The notes under the pieces were generated by a model. It was not told where the DNA came from, searched no databases, and worked only from the letters and a program-made list of their open reading frames with translations. Positions 40,457-49,518 of a stretch of 64,000 nucleotides of DNA are shown piece after piece; the stretch's first letter is position 1, and every line of letters starts with the position of its first letter. This stretch comes from JACVRW01 sp963821275. Lineage in GTDB: Bacteria > Actinomycetota > Thermoleophilia > Solirubrobacterales > Thermoleophilaceae. The translations under genes were made by a program, and so were the position numbers. Location of the stretch: NCBI GenBank assembly GCA_963821275.1, contig CAWGDF010000013.1, forward strand, positions 124,001-188,000, written 5' to 3'.

Positions 40457-41911
40457 TCATGTCTTGGGGGCGGTCGGGCCGTTCGGGCTGGCGGCCGGGC
40501 AGGCGCCGTCGCCGTTCGTCGGCGGGACCGTGAGCAGACGCCACTTGCCGCCCTGGCTCACGAGCCGAAAGCGATCGTCGGTGGGCTTGGTAACGAGCGG
40601 GCCGTCGGGCACCGTCCGGGTGCGGAGCACCACTCCGGGCGCAGGCGTCTCCTTCCAGCCCACCTGGATCCCATGGATGCCGAGCTCGTAGGCGATCATC
40701 TGGGTCTGGAACGGCCCCCCGTAGATGCTGCCGCAGGCAAGCAGCCGCTCTCGGCCGCCGGCGTCGTCGATCAGGGACTGGAGGTCGTGCCAGAGGTAGG
40801 CCTCGTGCTCCAGGCCGCCGTTCACGCGCGCGGTGTTGTCGAACTTGGAGACGATCTGGGGCGAGGCGACCGCAAAGCCCAGCACGAACGTCGCCACCGC
40901 CGCCGCGGTACCCACCCGCCGGCTCCCGCTCAGCCGGAAGGCCACCCACTCCACGCCCTGGAGCACGCGCACGGCTCCCATCCCTCCCAGGACGCACATC
41001 ACCACGGTCGTCACGATCAGGTAGCGCTGGTTGCCGGCGAATCCGGCCTCCGTCATCGCCGCGACAAGAGCGAACCAGGCGAAGCCGCCGATGGCCAGGG
41101 CCAGCGTCTGCGCCTCGCGACGGCGGGTGAGCCACATGACGGCGGCGTAGGCGGTCGCTATCAAGGTCCCGAACTCGACCGGGGCGATCGTCACGCCGAG
41201 GTGGCGCTCGAGCAGCTCGACCGCGGGCGAGGCCGCGAAGGCGGCGCTGCCCTGGTTGGGAGCGTTCGCGCGCGCGCCGGCCCGGAACGGGTCGCCCGCG
41301 CCCCACCACTCGGGAAGGAACCAGAGGGCGGGGATGAGTGCCGCGAAGGCGAGCATGCGCAGGCGCAGCCACGGCTCCGCAAACCAGAGCCAGAGCCCGT
41401 AGAGCGCCAGGAAGGGCCACACCTCCGGGCGCAGCAGCGCGCAGGCCACGCCGAGGTAGAGCGCGTGGTCCCGGCGGCCGTCCAGGTGGCGCTCGAAGGC
41501 CCACAGCGCGAGCGCGGCCAGCAGCGGCTCGGAGTTCCCGAGCGCCGCGTCGCGCACGTACTTGTTGCTGGAGAGCAGCGCGGCCGCGGCGGCGACGCCG
41601 GCCACGGTCCCGTACCAGCGACCCCCCATGAGCCGGCGCGCCATCCGGAAGGCCATCACGCAGCCGAGGAGGCCGCCCGCGCGGGCCACCCACACCCAGA
41701 GGTAGGGCGCGATGTCGTCGCCGAACAGCGCGAAGGGTGTGGTGAACAGGATCGGCAGCGGCTTCCAGGAGGGCCCGCCCGTGGTCACCAGGTCGAGCTG
41801 GGTGATCTCCCGGCCCCACATCACCCACGCCCAGGGGTCGTAGGTCGGGGTGGTCGGGAAGAGCAGCGTGAGCGCAGCCACCGCCAGGCAGCCCAGCACG
41901 ACCCACCACAT
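40457..41911 (-). CDS. membrane glycosyltransferase (paralogue of the gene at 49.5-50.8 kb)
   Basis: 484 residues from ATG 41911 (an ATG at 42034 would add 41 residues without counterpart in its paralogue). The start MWWVVLGCLAVAALTLL is followed by TYDPWAWVMWGREI and TGGPSWKPLPILFTTPFALF, repeated almost exactly in the glycosyltransferase-like gene at about 49519-50844. Roughly ten membrane helices follow, with a soluble C-terminal third. The first external loop lacks the GT39 Asp-Glu pair, so donor class is uncertain. Gene duplication within the cluster is likely. It follows the AglD-like gene. Confidence 0.78.
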   Translation of the reverse strand: MWWVVLGCLAVAALTLLFPTTPTYDPWAWVMWGREITQLDLVTTGGPSWKPLPILFTTPFALFGDDIAPYLWVWVARAGGLLGCVMAFRMARRLMGGRWYGTVAGVAAAAALLSSNKYVRDAALGNSEPLLAALALWAFERHLDGRRDHALYLGVACALLRPEVWPFLALYGLWLWFAEPWLRLRMLAFAALIPALWFLPEWWGAGDPFRAGARANAPNQGSAAFAASPAVELLERHLGVTIAPVEFGTLIATAYAAVMWLTRRREAQTLALAIGGFAWFALVAAMTEAGFAGNQRYLIVTTVVMCVLGGMGAVRVLQGVEWVAFRLSGSRRVGTAAAVATFVLGFAVASPQIVSKFDNTARVNGGLEHEAYLWHDLQSLIDDAGGRERLLACGSIYGGPFQTQMIAYELGIHGIQVGWKETPAPGVVLRTRTVPDGPLVTKPTDDRFRLVSQGGKWRLLTVPPTNGDGACPAASPNGPTAPKT

Positions 41912-42048
41912 CGACAGGCCGCCCGGCGTCTTCTCGCCGGTCAGCGCTCGGCCCCGTCCGCGGCGCCGCGCGAAGGCGGAGGACGACAACTCCCCTTGGC
42001 GCAGGGAGCGGAACTGTGCTGCCGGAGCCCGCATGCGGGGCGCGGGCG

Positions 42049-43008
42049 CTAGGCGCGGCTCGCCTCGAGCCGGGCGGCCGCGCGCAACCGCGACCAGCCG
42101 CCGTAGCGGGTCACCAGCACGACGAGGCCCACGATCGTGATGGGCACGTAGAGCACGAAGCGGAGCGTGAGCAGGTAGGACACGGCGGCCGAGCCGCTGG
42201 CGCCGAGCGCCTTGGTGCCGAAGATCACGGCGGCGTCGAACGTGCCGATCGACCCGGGCGCCGCCGGCAGCGCCGCGAAGAAGTTGGTGAGCGCGACGAG
42301 GTAGAGCGCGCCCATCGCGCTTATGTCGAGCCCGACGCTGCGGGCCACCGCGAGGTACACGCCCGCCTCGAGGGCCCACAGCACGAACGTCGCGCCGAGC
42401 AGCACCACTCCCTCCCACCCTACGAGCGCCCGCGGCGCGTCGGCCAGCGGTCGCAGCCAGTCACGTGCGCGTTCGAAGACATGGTGGCGGCGCAACACGA
42501 AGATGGCGAGGCAGAGCAGCAGCCCCGTGAGGACCATCAGGCCCGCGAAAAGCAGCGGCCGGTCGGTGGGCAGCACGGTCGAGCTCAGCACGCCGTAGAC
42601 CACCAGGATGAAGATCGTGGCCAGGGCGATGGCGTCCAGCAGTCTCTCGGCGACCACCGAGCCGAGCAGCGTGCGCTTACTCGCGGAGCAGCGGCCCGAC
42701 AGGAGCACGACCCGCAGCATCTCGCCGGCCCGCGCCGGCAGGACGTTGTTGCCCATGTAGCCCACGGTTGTGAGCGCGTAGCAGTCGCTGCGGTGCGCAT
42801 CGACGCCCGTGACCTTCAGGATGTGGTGCCAGCGCTCGCCGCGCAGCAGGGTTGCCACCGCGTAGAGCACCAGCGAGGCGAGCAACCAAGCGATCTCGGT
42901 CCTTCCGCTGGGCAGCTCCGGAGGCTCCTGATGGGAGGCCCACCAGACGACAGCGGCCAGCGCGATCAGCGATACAAGTGCTTGGATGAGCGCGAAACGG
43001 CGGTTCAT
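42049..43008 (-). CDS. UPF0104/AglD-type membrane protein (LPG synthase TM-region family)
   Basis: 319-residue integral membrane protein with about eight helices: ALIQALVSLIALAAVVWWA near the start, then a conserved loop YMGNNVLPARAGEMLRVVLL, and the family motif LPAAPGSIGTFDAAVIFG near residue 255. The family is related to the membrane half of lysyl-phosphatidylglycerol synthase and to archaeal AglD; members are often linked to lipid-linked sugar transfer or flipping. Function here is inferred from its place beside glycosyltransferases. It diverges from the GH2 gene by a gap of about 215 bases in which I saw no other gene. Confidence 0.85.
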   Translation of the reverse strand: MNRRFALIQALVSLIALAAVVWWASHQEPPELPSGRTEIAWLLASLVLYAVATLLRGERWHHILKVTGVDAHRSDCYALTTVGYMGNNVLPARAGEMLRVVLLSGRCSASKRTLLGSVVAERLLDAIALATIFILVVYGVLSSTVLPTDRPLLFAGLMVLTGLLLCLAIFVLRRHHVFERARDWLRPLADAPRALVGWEGVVLLGATFVLWALEAGVYLAVARSVGLDISAMGALYLVALTNFFAALPAAPGSIGTFDAAVIFGTKALGASGSAAVSYLLTLRFVLYVPITIVGLVVLVTRYGGWSRLRAAARLEASRA

Positions 43009-43223
43009 GGGTCGACCCGGGCGACGTCCGTGGTCACGGGGCCCGGCGTACGGTGGAAGTTCCTGCGCAGGTAGACCGGCGCGCGGGCGCCGGTCGCGGC
43101 TGTCACGGTAGCAGTCGTACCCGGCGGACCAGAACGCAACCCTGCGCCCTTGCTGGTGTTTCTCGCTGGACCCGCCGCTACCCTCCGGGCCGCTCCATCC
43201 TCACCCCTCTCGTCCGCCTCTTC

Positions 43224-45179
43224 GTGCTCATCCTGATCATCTGCCTGGTCCTGCTCGCCGCCGCGCCCGCGGTCGCCCACGCGCAGGGCGGAAGCGGCGC
43301 CCAGCCCGTCCCGCCGCCGGCGCCCGCCCCGCCCCCGCCTCCGGAGCTGCGGGTCGAGCCGCCCGGCGGAAAGCCGCTGATCCGCGAGGGCCAGGCCGGC
43401 CGCGAGCTGCTGGGCGGCACCTGGTACTTCCGCCAGGACGACGGCCTCGTGGGTGACGCCGAGCGCTGGTATGCCCAGGAAGGCCTCGAGGGCTGGACTC
43501 AGATCTCGGTGCCTCACAGCTGGAACGCGAGGGACACGACTTTCAACCTGCCCACGGTCGGCTGGTACCGCAGGGAGTTCACCCTGCCCCGGGCGGGCCG
43601 CAACGCCCGCCGCTTCTGGAAGGTGCGCTTCGAGGGCTCGAACTACCGCACCAAGGTCTGGCTCAACGGTAGGGCGATCGGCGGCTTCACCGGCCTGTTC
43701 CCGTTCGAGGCGGACCTCGACGGGTTGCGCCGGGGGCGCAACACGCTGGTGGTGAAGGTCTCGACGCTCCGCAGCCCCAGGGACCTGACCCACTGGCGGC
43801 CCGCCGCGGCCCACGGCTTCGGCACCGGCGGCTGGTGGAACCACGGCGGCCTGCTGCGCGAGGTCTACGTGCGTCCCGTCGACACCGTCGACATCGAGGA
43901 CGTGCAGGTGGTGCCGCGCCTGGCTCGGGCGCGAGGCCCCGCCCGGGTGGAGGTGCACGCGCTGGTGCGCAACCTCACCCGCCGGGATCGTGACGTGACG
44001 ATGGTGCTCAACGCGGGCGGCCACCCGATCAGGCTGCGCCCGCAGACGGTCGCCGGCGGGGCCACCCGCGATCTCGGCACGACCTTCACGATCGCGCGGC
44101 CGCGGCTGTGGCAGCCCGGCCGCCCGGCCCTGTACCGCCTCAGCGTCGTCGCGGGCACCGAAGGCCGCCGGCGCGCCACGTACCGGCTCAGCTTCGGGGT
44201 CAAGAAGCTCGCGACCCGCGGCGGCGTGATGTTCCTCAACGGCCGCCGCCTCAATCTGCGCGGCGCGAGCATCCACGAGGACGACCTCGAGGAGGGCGGC
44301 GCGCTCAGCCAGGGGACCCGCCGGTTGCTGATCAGCCGCCTCCGCGCGATGGGCGGCACGGTCACCCGCTCCCACTACCCCCTGCACCCGGCGTTCCTCG
44401 AGGCCTTCGACCGCCTCGGGATCCTCTACTGGGTCCAGGCGCCGGTCTACCAGCTCCTGAACCGGAGCTTCGAGCAGGCCAAGGTGCGCGCTGCGGCCAC
44501 CCGCGCCGTCGGGCTCACGGTCCGCAACAACCTCAACCACCCGTCGATCCTCACCTGGTCGGTGGCCAACGAGCCGGCGGGCAGCCGCCGCGAGCGCGGC
44601 GTGATCGGTCCCGGGCTGGACCGCTACATCCGCGACGCCGCCGCAGCCGCGCGGAGACTCGACGACACCCGCTTCGTGGCCATCGACCGGCAGGCCCGCC
44701 TCGGCGAGGCGCTTACGAGTCCCGCCTACCGGGACCTCGACGTGCTCGGGGTGAACGAGTACTTCGGCTGGTATCGGTCGGTCACCTCGAGCCCGACGGG
44801 AGCGCCCGCCACGCTGGCCGACCTCGGGCCCTACCTCGACGAGCTCCACCGCCGGAACCCGGGACTCCCACTGATGATCACCGAGTTCGGGGCCGAGGGT
44901 GCACGGCCCGGCCCGGTCACTCAGAAGGGCAGCTACGAGTTCCAGTCCAAGTTCGCGGTCGATCACCTCGGCGTGCACGCCTCCAAGCGGTACGTGAACG
45001 GGTCGATCTACTGGGCGCTGCGCGACTTCCGCGTCACGCCCAAGTGGCGCGGCGGCGCGCCCGCCGCGTGGTCCACCCCGCCCTGGCACAACAAGAGCCC
45101 GATCGAGGAGAACGACGTGCGCAAGCCGCTCTACTTCGAGCTCCGCCGGCTCTTCCGCCGGGTGAATCCGCTCCGCTGA
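43224..45179 (+). CDS. exported glycoside hydrolase family 2 (beta-glucuronidase/galactosidase-like)
   Basis: 651 residues from GTG 43224, which begins directly in a hydrophobic signal segment (LILIICLVLLAAAPAVAHAQ) followed by a Pro-rich linker. GH2 modules follow: the sugar-binding jelly roll with ISVPHSWNARDT and VGWYRREFTLPRAGR, an Ig-like domain, and a TIM barrel with MGGTVTRSHYPLHPAFLEAFDRLG. The acid/base Glu is in SVANEPAG (about residue 450) and the nucleophile Glu in LMITEFGAEG (about 554), both present. The start is uncertain because the signal lacks basic residues; the frame is open to 43053. A small lipoprotein follows, overlapping by one base. Confidence 0.87.
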   Translation: MLILIICLVLLAAAPAVAHAQGGSGAQPVPPPAPAPPPPPELRVEPPGGKPLIREGQAGRELLGGTWYFRQDDGLVGDAERWYAQEGLEGWTQISVPHSWNARDTTFNLPTVGWYRREFTLPRAGRNARRFWKVRFEGSNYRTKVWLNGRAIGGFTGLFPFEADLDGLRRGRNTLVVKVSTLRSPRDLTHWRPAAAHGFGTGGWWNHGGLLREVYVRPVDTVDIEDVQVVPRLARARGPARVEVHALVRNLTRRDRDVTMVLNAGGHPIRLRPQTVAGGATRDLGTTFTIARPRLWQPGRPALYRLSVVAGTEGRRRATYRLSFGVKKLATRGGVMFLNGRRLNLRGASIHEDDLEEGGALSQGTRRLLISRLRAMGGTVTRSHYPLHPAFLEAFDRLGILYWVQAPVYQLLNRSFEQAKVRAAATRAVGLTVRNNLNHPSILTWSVANEPAGSRRERGVIGPGLDRYIRDAAAAARRLDDTRFVAIDRQARLGEALTSPAYRDLDVLGVNEYFGWYRSVTSSPTGAPATLADLGPYLDELHRRNPGLPLMITEFGAEGARPGPVTQKGSYEFQSKFAVDHLGVHASKRYVNGSIYWALRDFRVTPKWRGGAPAAWSTPPWHNKSPIEENDVRKPLYFELRRLFRRVNPLR

Positions 45180-45538
45180 TGCGCCGGCTGGCCGTATGCC
45201 TCGCCGCGGCCGCCATCGTCCTCGCCGCCTGCGGCTCCGACGATGCCGGGACGGACGACGAGGCCGACAAGCGTGTGCTGGCGCTCGAGTGCATCACCGA
45301 GGAGAAGGATCGGCAGGCGGGGCTCGAGGGGGACGACGAGATCCTGGTGGGCGACGAGGAGGACGGCTTCCGGATCCGGTTCTACCTCACCGCGGACGAG
45401 GCTCTCGGCGCGCAGTTCAAGGGCGAGGGCGAGGGCGCCGAGCAGATCGGCAACGCCCTGCTCTTCGTCAGGCCGGAGATCGACGCGCAGGACGAGGAGC
45501 TGCTGGCTGACGTCGAGAGCTGCCTGGCGGAGCTCTAG
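45179..45538 (+). CDS. small lipoprotein, hypothetical
   Basis: 119 residues with a lipoprotein signal, MRRLAVCLAAAAIVLAACGS, whose lipobox LAAC puts Cys18 at the acylation site. The mature part is strongly acidic, with DDEADKRV and EGDDEILVGDEEDGFRI, and I do not recognise the family. The start overlaps the GH2 stop (TGATG), so it is cotranslated with the hydrolase and probably anchored beside it outside the membrane. Confidence 0.75.
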   Translation: MRRLAVCLAAAAIVLAACGSDDAGTDDEADKRVLALECITEEKDRQAGLEGDDEILVGDEEDGFRIRFYLTADEALGAQFKGEGEGAEQIGNALLFVRPEIDAQDEELLADVESCLAEL

Positions 45539-45573
45539 CCACGACGAGCGCCGCCCGGCCGTCCCACACCGCC

Positions 45574-47674
45574 CTACGGCGCCTCGAAGACCTCGACGCG
45601 GTTGGCGCCCCTCCGGAACGCCGTCTCCGGCACCATCACCGAGACCAGCTCCCCCTCGGCGCCCTCGACGAGCCTGAAGGTGTTGCCCACCGCCACGATC
45701 GTCCCGTTCACGGCGACCGCGATGTCGCGCTTGGTCGTGCCGCCGTTGCGCACCGTGCCGACCACGTGCGTCGGGACAAAGCCCGACTCCGGGTCCACGT
45801 TGCGGTACTCGCTCGCGTTGGGCAGGTCGACATCGAGCTTCTCCCCCGCGGCCGTCGCGGGCTGCCCGATCAGCTCCCGGTTGGGGCCGATCAGGTAGAG
45901 GCGCTCCGACCCGTCGCCGCCCGGTGCCGAACAGCCCCAGGTTGCGGTCGATGATCTCCCGGCGGTCGCGCTCGAACTCGTCGGCGGGGATGCGCAGCAC
46001 CTTGAAGGTGTTGCGGATCAGAAAGCGCAACTCGTCGCGGTCCTGAACCTCGTCGCTGAAGGCGGACTTCCCGTCGAACTTGACGTTGGGATCGAGGTTC
46101 AGGATGTCGAACATCGTGGGCACGATGTCGATCGTCTCGACGTAGGCTTCGTCGATCCGGCCCCGTTGCTGCCCCGGTGCCTTGATCAGGAGCGGGATGG
46201 GCGCGATCTCGGCCGCCGTGTCCGCGCTCAGGCGCCGGCGCTGGCGCGAGCCGAGCGGGAAGGCAACGCCGTGGTCGGCCGCCACCACGATCAGCGCGTC
46301 GTCCCACAGCCCCTCGCGCTTCAGCTTGTCCCACAGGCGCTGCAGCTCGAGGTCGGCGAAGCCGGTCTGCAGGTAATGGCGCTGGAGCAGCACGTCGAGC
46401 TGGCCCTGGTCCTTGTAGGCCTGGTTGGAGAGCCCGGGGATGACGTCGTTGGGCAGCCGCCGGTAGGCCCTTCCCGACGGCAGGTACTGCCAGGGGACGT
46501 GGGGGAGCAGGGTGTGCTTGAAGTTCAGCTGGGGCCGGCGTCCGGGCTCGATCGCGTCGATCCAGTCACCGAAGCGGCCGGGGCGTCCGCTGTTGAGGTT
46601 CGCCCGGGTCTCGGTGTCCTCGTTGATGGGCCGATTCGCCGTGACGGCGTCTCCGCCGAAGTTGCCCCAGTTCTCGGAGACGCTCGTCAGCTTGGACTCG
46701 ATGTCCGGCGGAGACACTACGTGCAGCCAGACCAGGCCCAGGTCCTCCGCCATCGACGACATGCGGTCGCCGTAGGACTCCTGGGTGCGCTGGTCCTCGC
46801 AGAGACTTCGAGGGCAGACCACGGTGGCCTCCTCGGACACGTTCATCCGGTGGGTCTTGCCGAACAGGGTGAAGATGCTGTTCGGGTGGTCCGATGAGAT
46901 CGGCTGGTGGTCCCGGGAGGGGAGCCTGCCGTCCATGATCGCCGGCTGGGCGCGCTCGGTGGAGTCGTAGACCGTGTAGGCGTTGGGGAACCACGTGGCG
47001 CTGCGGGCCAGCTCGGCGAACCCCGGGTAGCGAGCGGCGTCGATCCGCCCGCGGTCGTCGAGAAGCGTGTTCACCGGCAGCTCGTCGAGAAGCACCATCA
47101 CGATCGGCGCCCGCGCCACTCCGCCGATCGTGCGCGCCTCAGCCCCGTCGGCGAAGGCCACCTCCGAGATCTGGGAGCTGAGCAGGAAGAGGGCCAGGAA
47201 GACCACCGGCACCGGCGAAAGAACCCTGAGAAAAGAGCGCACCGGCTCGGCCGCAGCCCAGAGCGCCGCCAGCCCGGCGCCGACGGCCAGCGACAGGGCG
47301 ATCAGCACGGGGTCGGGCGCGTCGATCAGCTTCTTCAGCGCCTGGGCCGCGATCAGCGCCACCAGGCAGGCGATCAGGACCACGTGGGCCCCGCGGCGGG
47401 CGGAGCGACCCGCCAGGCCCACCAGCAACTCGATCGCCAGGAGCAGCGCCGGGGGCAGCAGCACGAGCAGGACGCCGAAGCTCACGACGTCGAAGCCGGA
47501 GGAGCCGCGAGCGGCGAAGAACGCGGCATTGTCCTTCAGCAGGTCGAAGAGCGGCTGGGCGACCGCGAAGGTCCAGAGGACCGCGAGGTTCAGGTAGGCC
47601 CACAGCGCCTCCCGCGCGACGCTCTCGCCGGAGCGCTGCCCCGGCGAGGCCGCCGAGGCTTCGGCGGTGCTCAT
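45574..47674 (-). CDS. membrane alkaline-phosphatase-superfamily (sulfatase-like) protein, one frameshift
   Basis: About 699 residues. Residues 15-180 contain four to five membrane helices; the catalytic domain starts at APIVMVLLDELPVNTLLDD, with the putative nucleophile in VYDSTERAQPAIMDG and metal ligands in VVAADHGVAFPLGSR. This resembles the sulfatase-like transferases that decorate envelope polymers (for example with phosphoglycerol or phosphoethanolamine), but the substrate is open. Similarity switches frame near 45923, where one G too many in GGGCGG breaks GTGGDGSERLYLIG; the C-terminal DPESGFVPTHVVGT part is in the second frame. It is coupled to the methyltransferase gene upstream by an ATGA overlap. 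Confidence 0.8.
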
Positions 47675-49094
47675 CCGCGCTTCGGCCGCGCGAAGTAGAG
47701 CACGCGCGTGCCCGACTGGAGACGCTCGGAGCGCTCGACCTCGAAGGCGTCGCCAAGGCAGCGTTCGAAGAAGCCGAGCTCGTAGTCCGGGTGCAGGCCC
47801 TCGCGCTTGGGGGCGAGCAGCTGCTGCACCATCGGGTCCTCGCGCGTGGGGAACTCGATCACCAGCGCGCTTCCCAGCGAGGCGAGCCAGTCGACGAACT
47901 CCTTCACCGGCACGTTCGCGCTGATCGCCATGTGGTGCACCAGGGCGAGGGCGAGCACGAGGTCGGGCCGCCCGCGGTCGCTCATCGAGCGGCGCTCGAG
48001 CCCGCGCCAGCCCAGGCCGGGCGAGGGGTCCGCCAGGTTCATGGTCAGGGTCAGGATGCGCTCGTCGGGTTCGCTTCTCAGGTCGCGGTAGAGCAGCTCC
48101 ACCGGCCCCTGGTCGGCGTCCACCGCGACCACCGTGCCGGCGCCCTCGGCGGCGATGCGCGAGTAGCGGCCGTTGTTCGCCCCGATGTCCCAGACCAGGT
48201 CCCAGTGGCGCGAACCGGCCACCTCGCGCACGAAGTCGTCCTTCTTCCGGGCATCCTCGTCGCTGTAGCTGTTGCGCTCGCCGTAGGCCGTCCACACGCC
48301 TTCGGGCGGCTCCCACTGCAGGCGCTCCACCAGCTTGCGCATCTTGCGCACGTTGGCGACGAAGAGCTCCTTCTTGAAGACCTTGCGCACCTCCTGCTTG
48401 ACCTGGCCGGGCTTGTCGGCGTAGCGCTCCTCGAGCCGCGCGTGCAGGAAGACGTTGGTGAACACACCCTTGCGGAAGCGGTCCCGGAAGCCGAGTAGGC
48501 CGCGCATCTGGGCGGGCGTGATGCCGTCGATCGACCCGCGCAGCCAAGGCTGGAACGGCACCTCCTTCAGCGACTGCAGCAGCAGCGGATAGAGGTACAG
48601 CATGCAGAACTGCCGGTAGCCCACCCAGGGCTCGGCCTCGCGCAGGCGCTCGAACGAGCCGATGTCCACGAACAGCGGCCGCGCCCCGCGGAACTGGACG
48701 TTGTAGGGGGTCGAGTCCTTCAGCACCAGGTCGTGCTCGAGCGCCGCCAGCAGCAGATCGAGCTGCACGAGGGCGGCGTCCTTGAGCATCGAGAACGTCC
48801 ATTCGTACGGGTAGGAGACGAACGGGATGCGCTCGTGGCGCAGCACCCCGGCCGGCTCGTGCACGAGCAGGCCCGCGGCCGCGGAGGCCGTCGGCGGCCG
48901 CTCGGTCCGCACGAGCCGCTCGTCGTCCAGCAGGCCCGCGGCCGCGAGCGCCTCGAAGTCAGCCAGCCCGTCGGCCGAGAGGGCGCGCAGACCTCGTCGC
49001 CCGCGTAGAAGACGCGGCTTTCCGGGTCCCGGAACGAGCCCGGCTCGAGGCTGGCGTCAGGGGCGGCGGAGCTGTGCGTCTCGGGCGTGGACAT
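47671..49094 (-). CDS. kinase-like domain fused to SAM methyltransferase, one frameshift
   Basis: About 474 residues. The C-terminal half is a class I methyltransferase (WDLVWDIGANNGRYSRIAAE, then VVAVDADQGP and LVLALALVHHMAIS). The N-terminal half (about 85-175) holds VLKDSTPYNVQF followed 12 residues later by LFVDIGSF. This matches the spacing of a protein-kinase catalytic loop and DFG motif: D127, N132, D144. The first 35 residues are in another frame; one missing base near 48993 joins GDEVLRALSADGLADF. NoeA-type methyltransferases have a comparable N-terminal region. Substrate is unknown; the context implies a glycan or lipid-linked sugar. Confidence 0.78.
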
Positions 49095-49144
49095 GCGCGT
49101 GGGCCAGCGCCGGCGGTCGGCGCCCCGAGGCGCGGCCGGCGGAG

Positions 49145-49339
49145 CTAGGCGGAGTCGGTGCTGCCGGCGGCGTCGGGCTCGCCCGCCTCCGGCTCATCCT
49201 TGCGGATGCGGAGGAATTCATGAGCAGGCGGCCCCAGTACAGCTTCGCGGTGACGCGCGACCGCCGCCAGGCCGCCGGCGATGATCTGCAGGATCATGCT
49301 CCCGCTGCCGGGGTCCAGGTAGGCGAGCACAGAGGTCAT
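49145..49339 (-). CDS. small LDPGSGS membrane protein, compensating frameshifts
   Basis: About 64 residues: MTSVLAYLDPGSGSMILQII, then a single membrane helix ending in TAKLYWGRLLMNFLR and an acidic tail. This pattern (LDPG-G-LLQ, helix, YW-R) is seen in short proteins next to polysaccharide methyltransferase and sulfatase-like genes, but I know no function for them. The nominal translation is garbled between 49255 and 49221: an extra base in the first place and a missing one in the second cancel. It precedes the kinase-like methyltransferase gene on the same strand. Confidence 0.65.
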   Translation of the reverse strand: MTSVLAYLDPGSGSMILQIIAGGLAAVARHREAVLGPPAHEFLRIRKDEPEAGEPDAAGSTDSA

Positions 49340-49518
49340 CGTGAGTTGCAACTCCAGGGTCCGGGTTCCGAGGCGCGCAGGCTAGCAGAGGTGTTGCCGG
49401 CCGGTGAACGGTTCGTTCCTACCTGGTTACTACCCGGTCGAGTGACTTCGACACTCTTCGAGGGGATTGTGAATTCCCTGCAAACGTACGTAAGAACGCT
49501 GATCCGTTCCCGGCGGTA

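Noticed and set aside
45131..48802. A 1223-codon minus-strand frame spanning two genes
   Set aside because: It joins the sulfatase-like frame with antisense and out-of-frame sequence of the GH2 and methyltransferase genes. Only 45923-47674 of it is real, and the true C-terminus is in another frame.
49340..49518. An extra gene between the small LDPGSGS gene and the broken glycosyltransferase
   Set aside because: Short open frames there show no homology and look like the unfinished 3' end of the glycosyltransferase plus an intergenic stretch.
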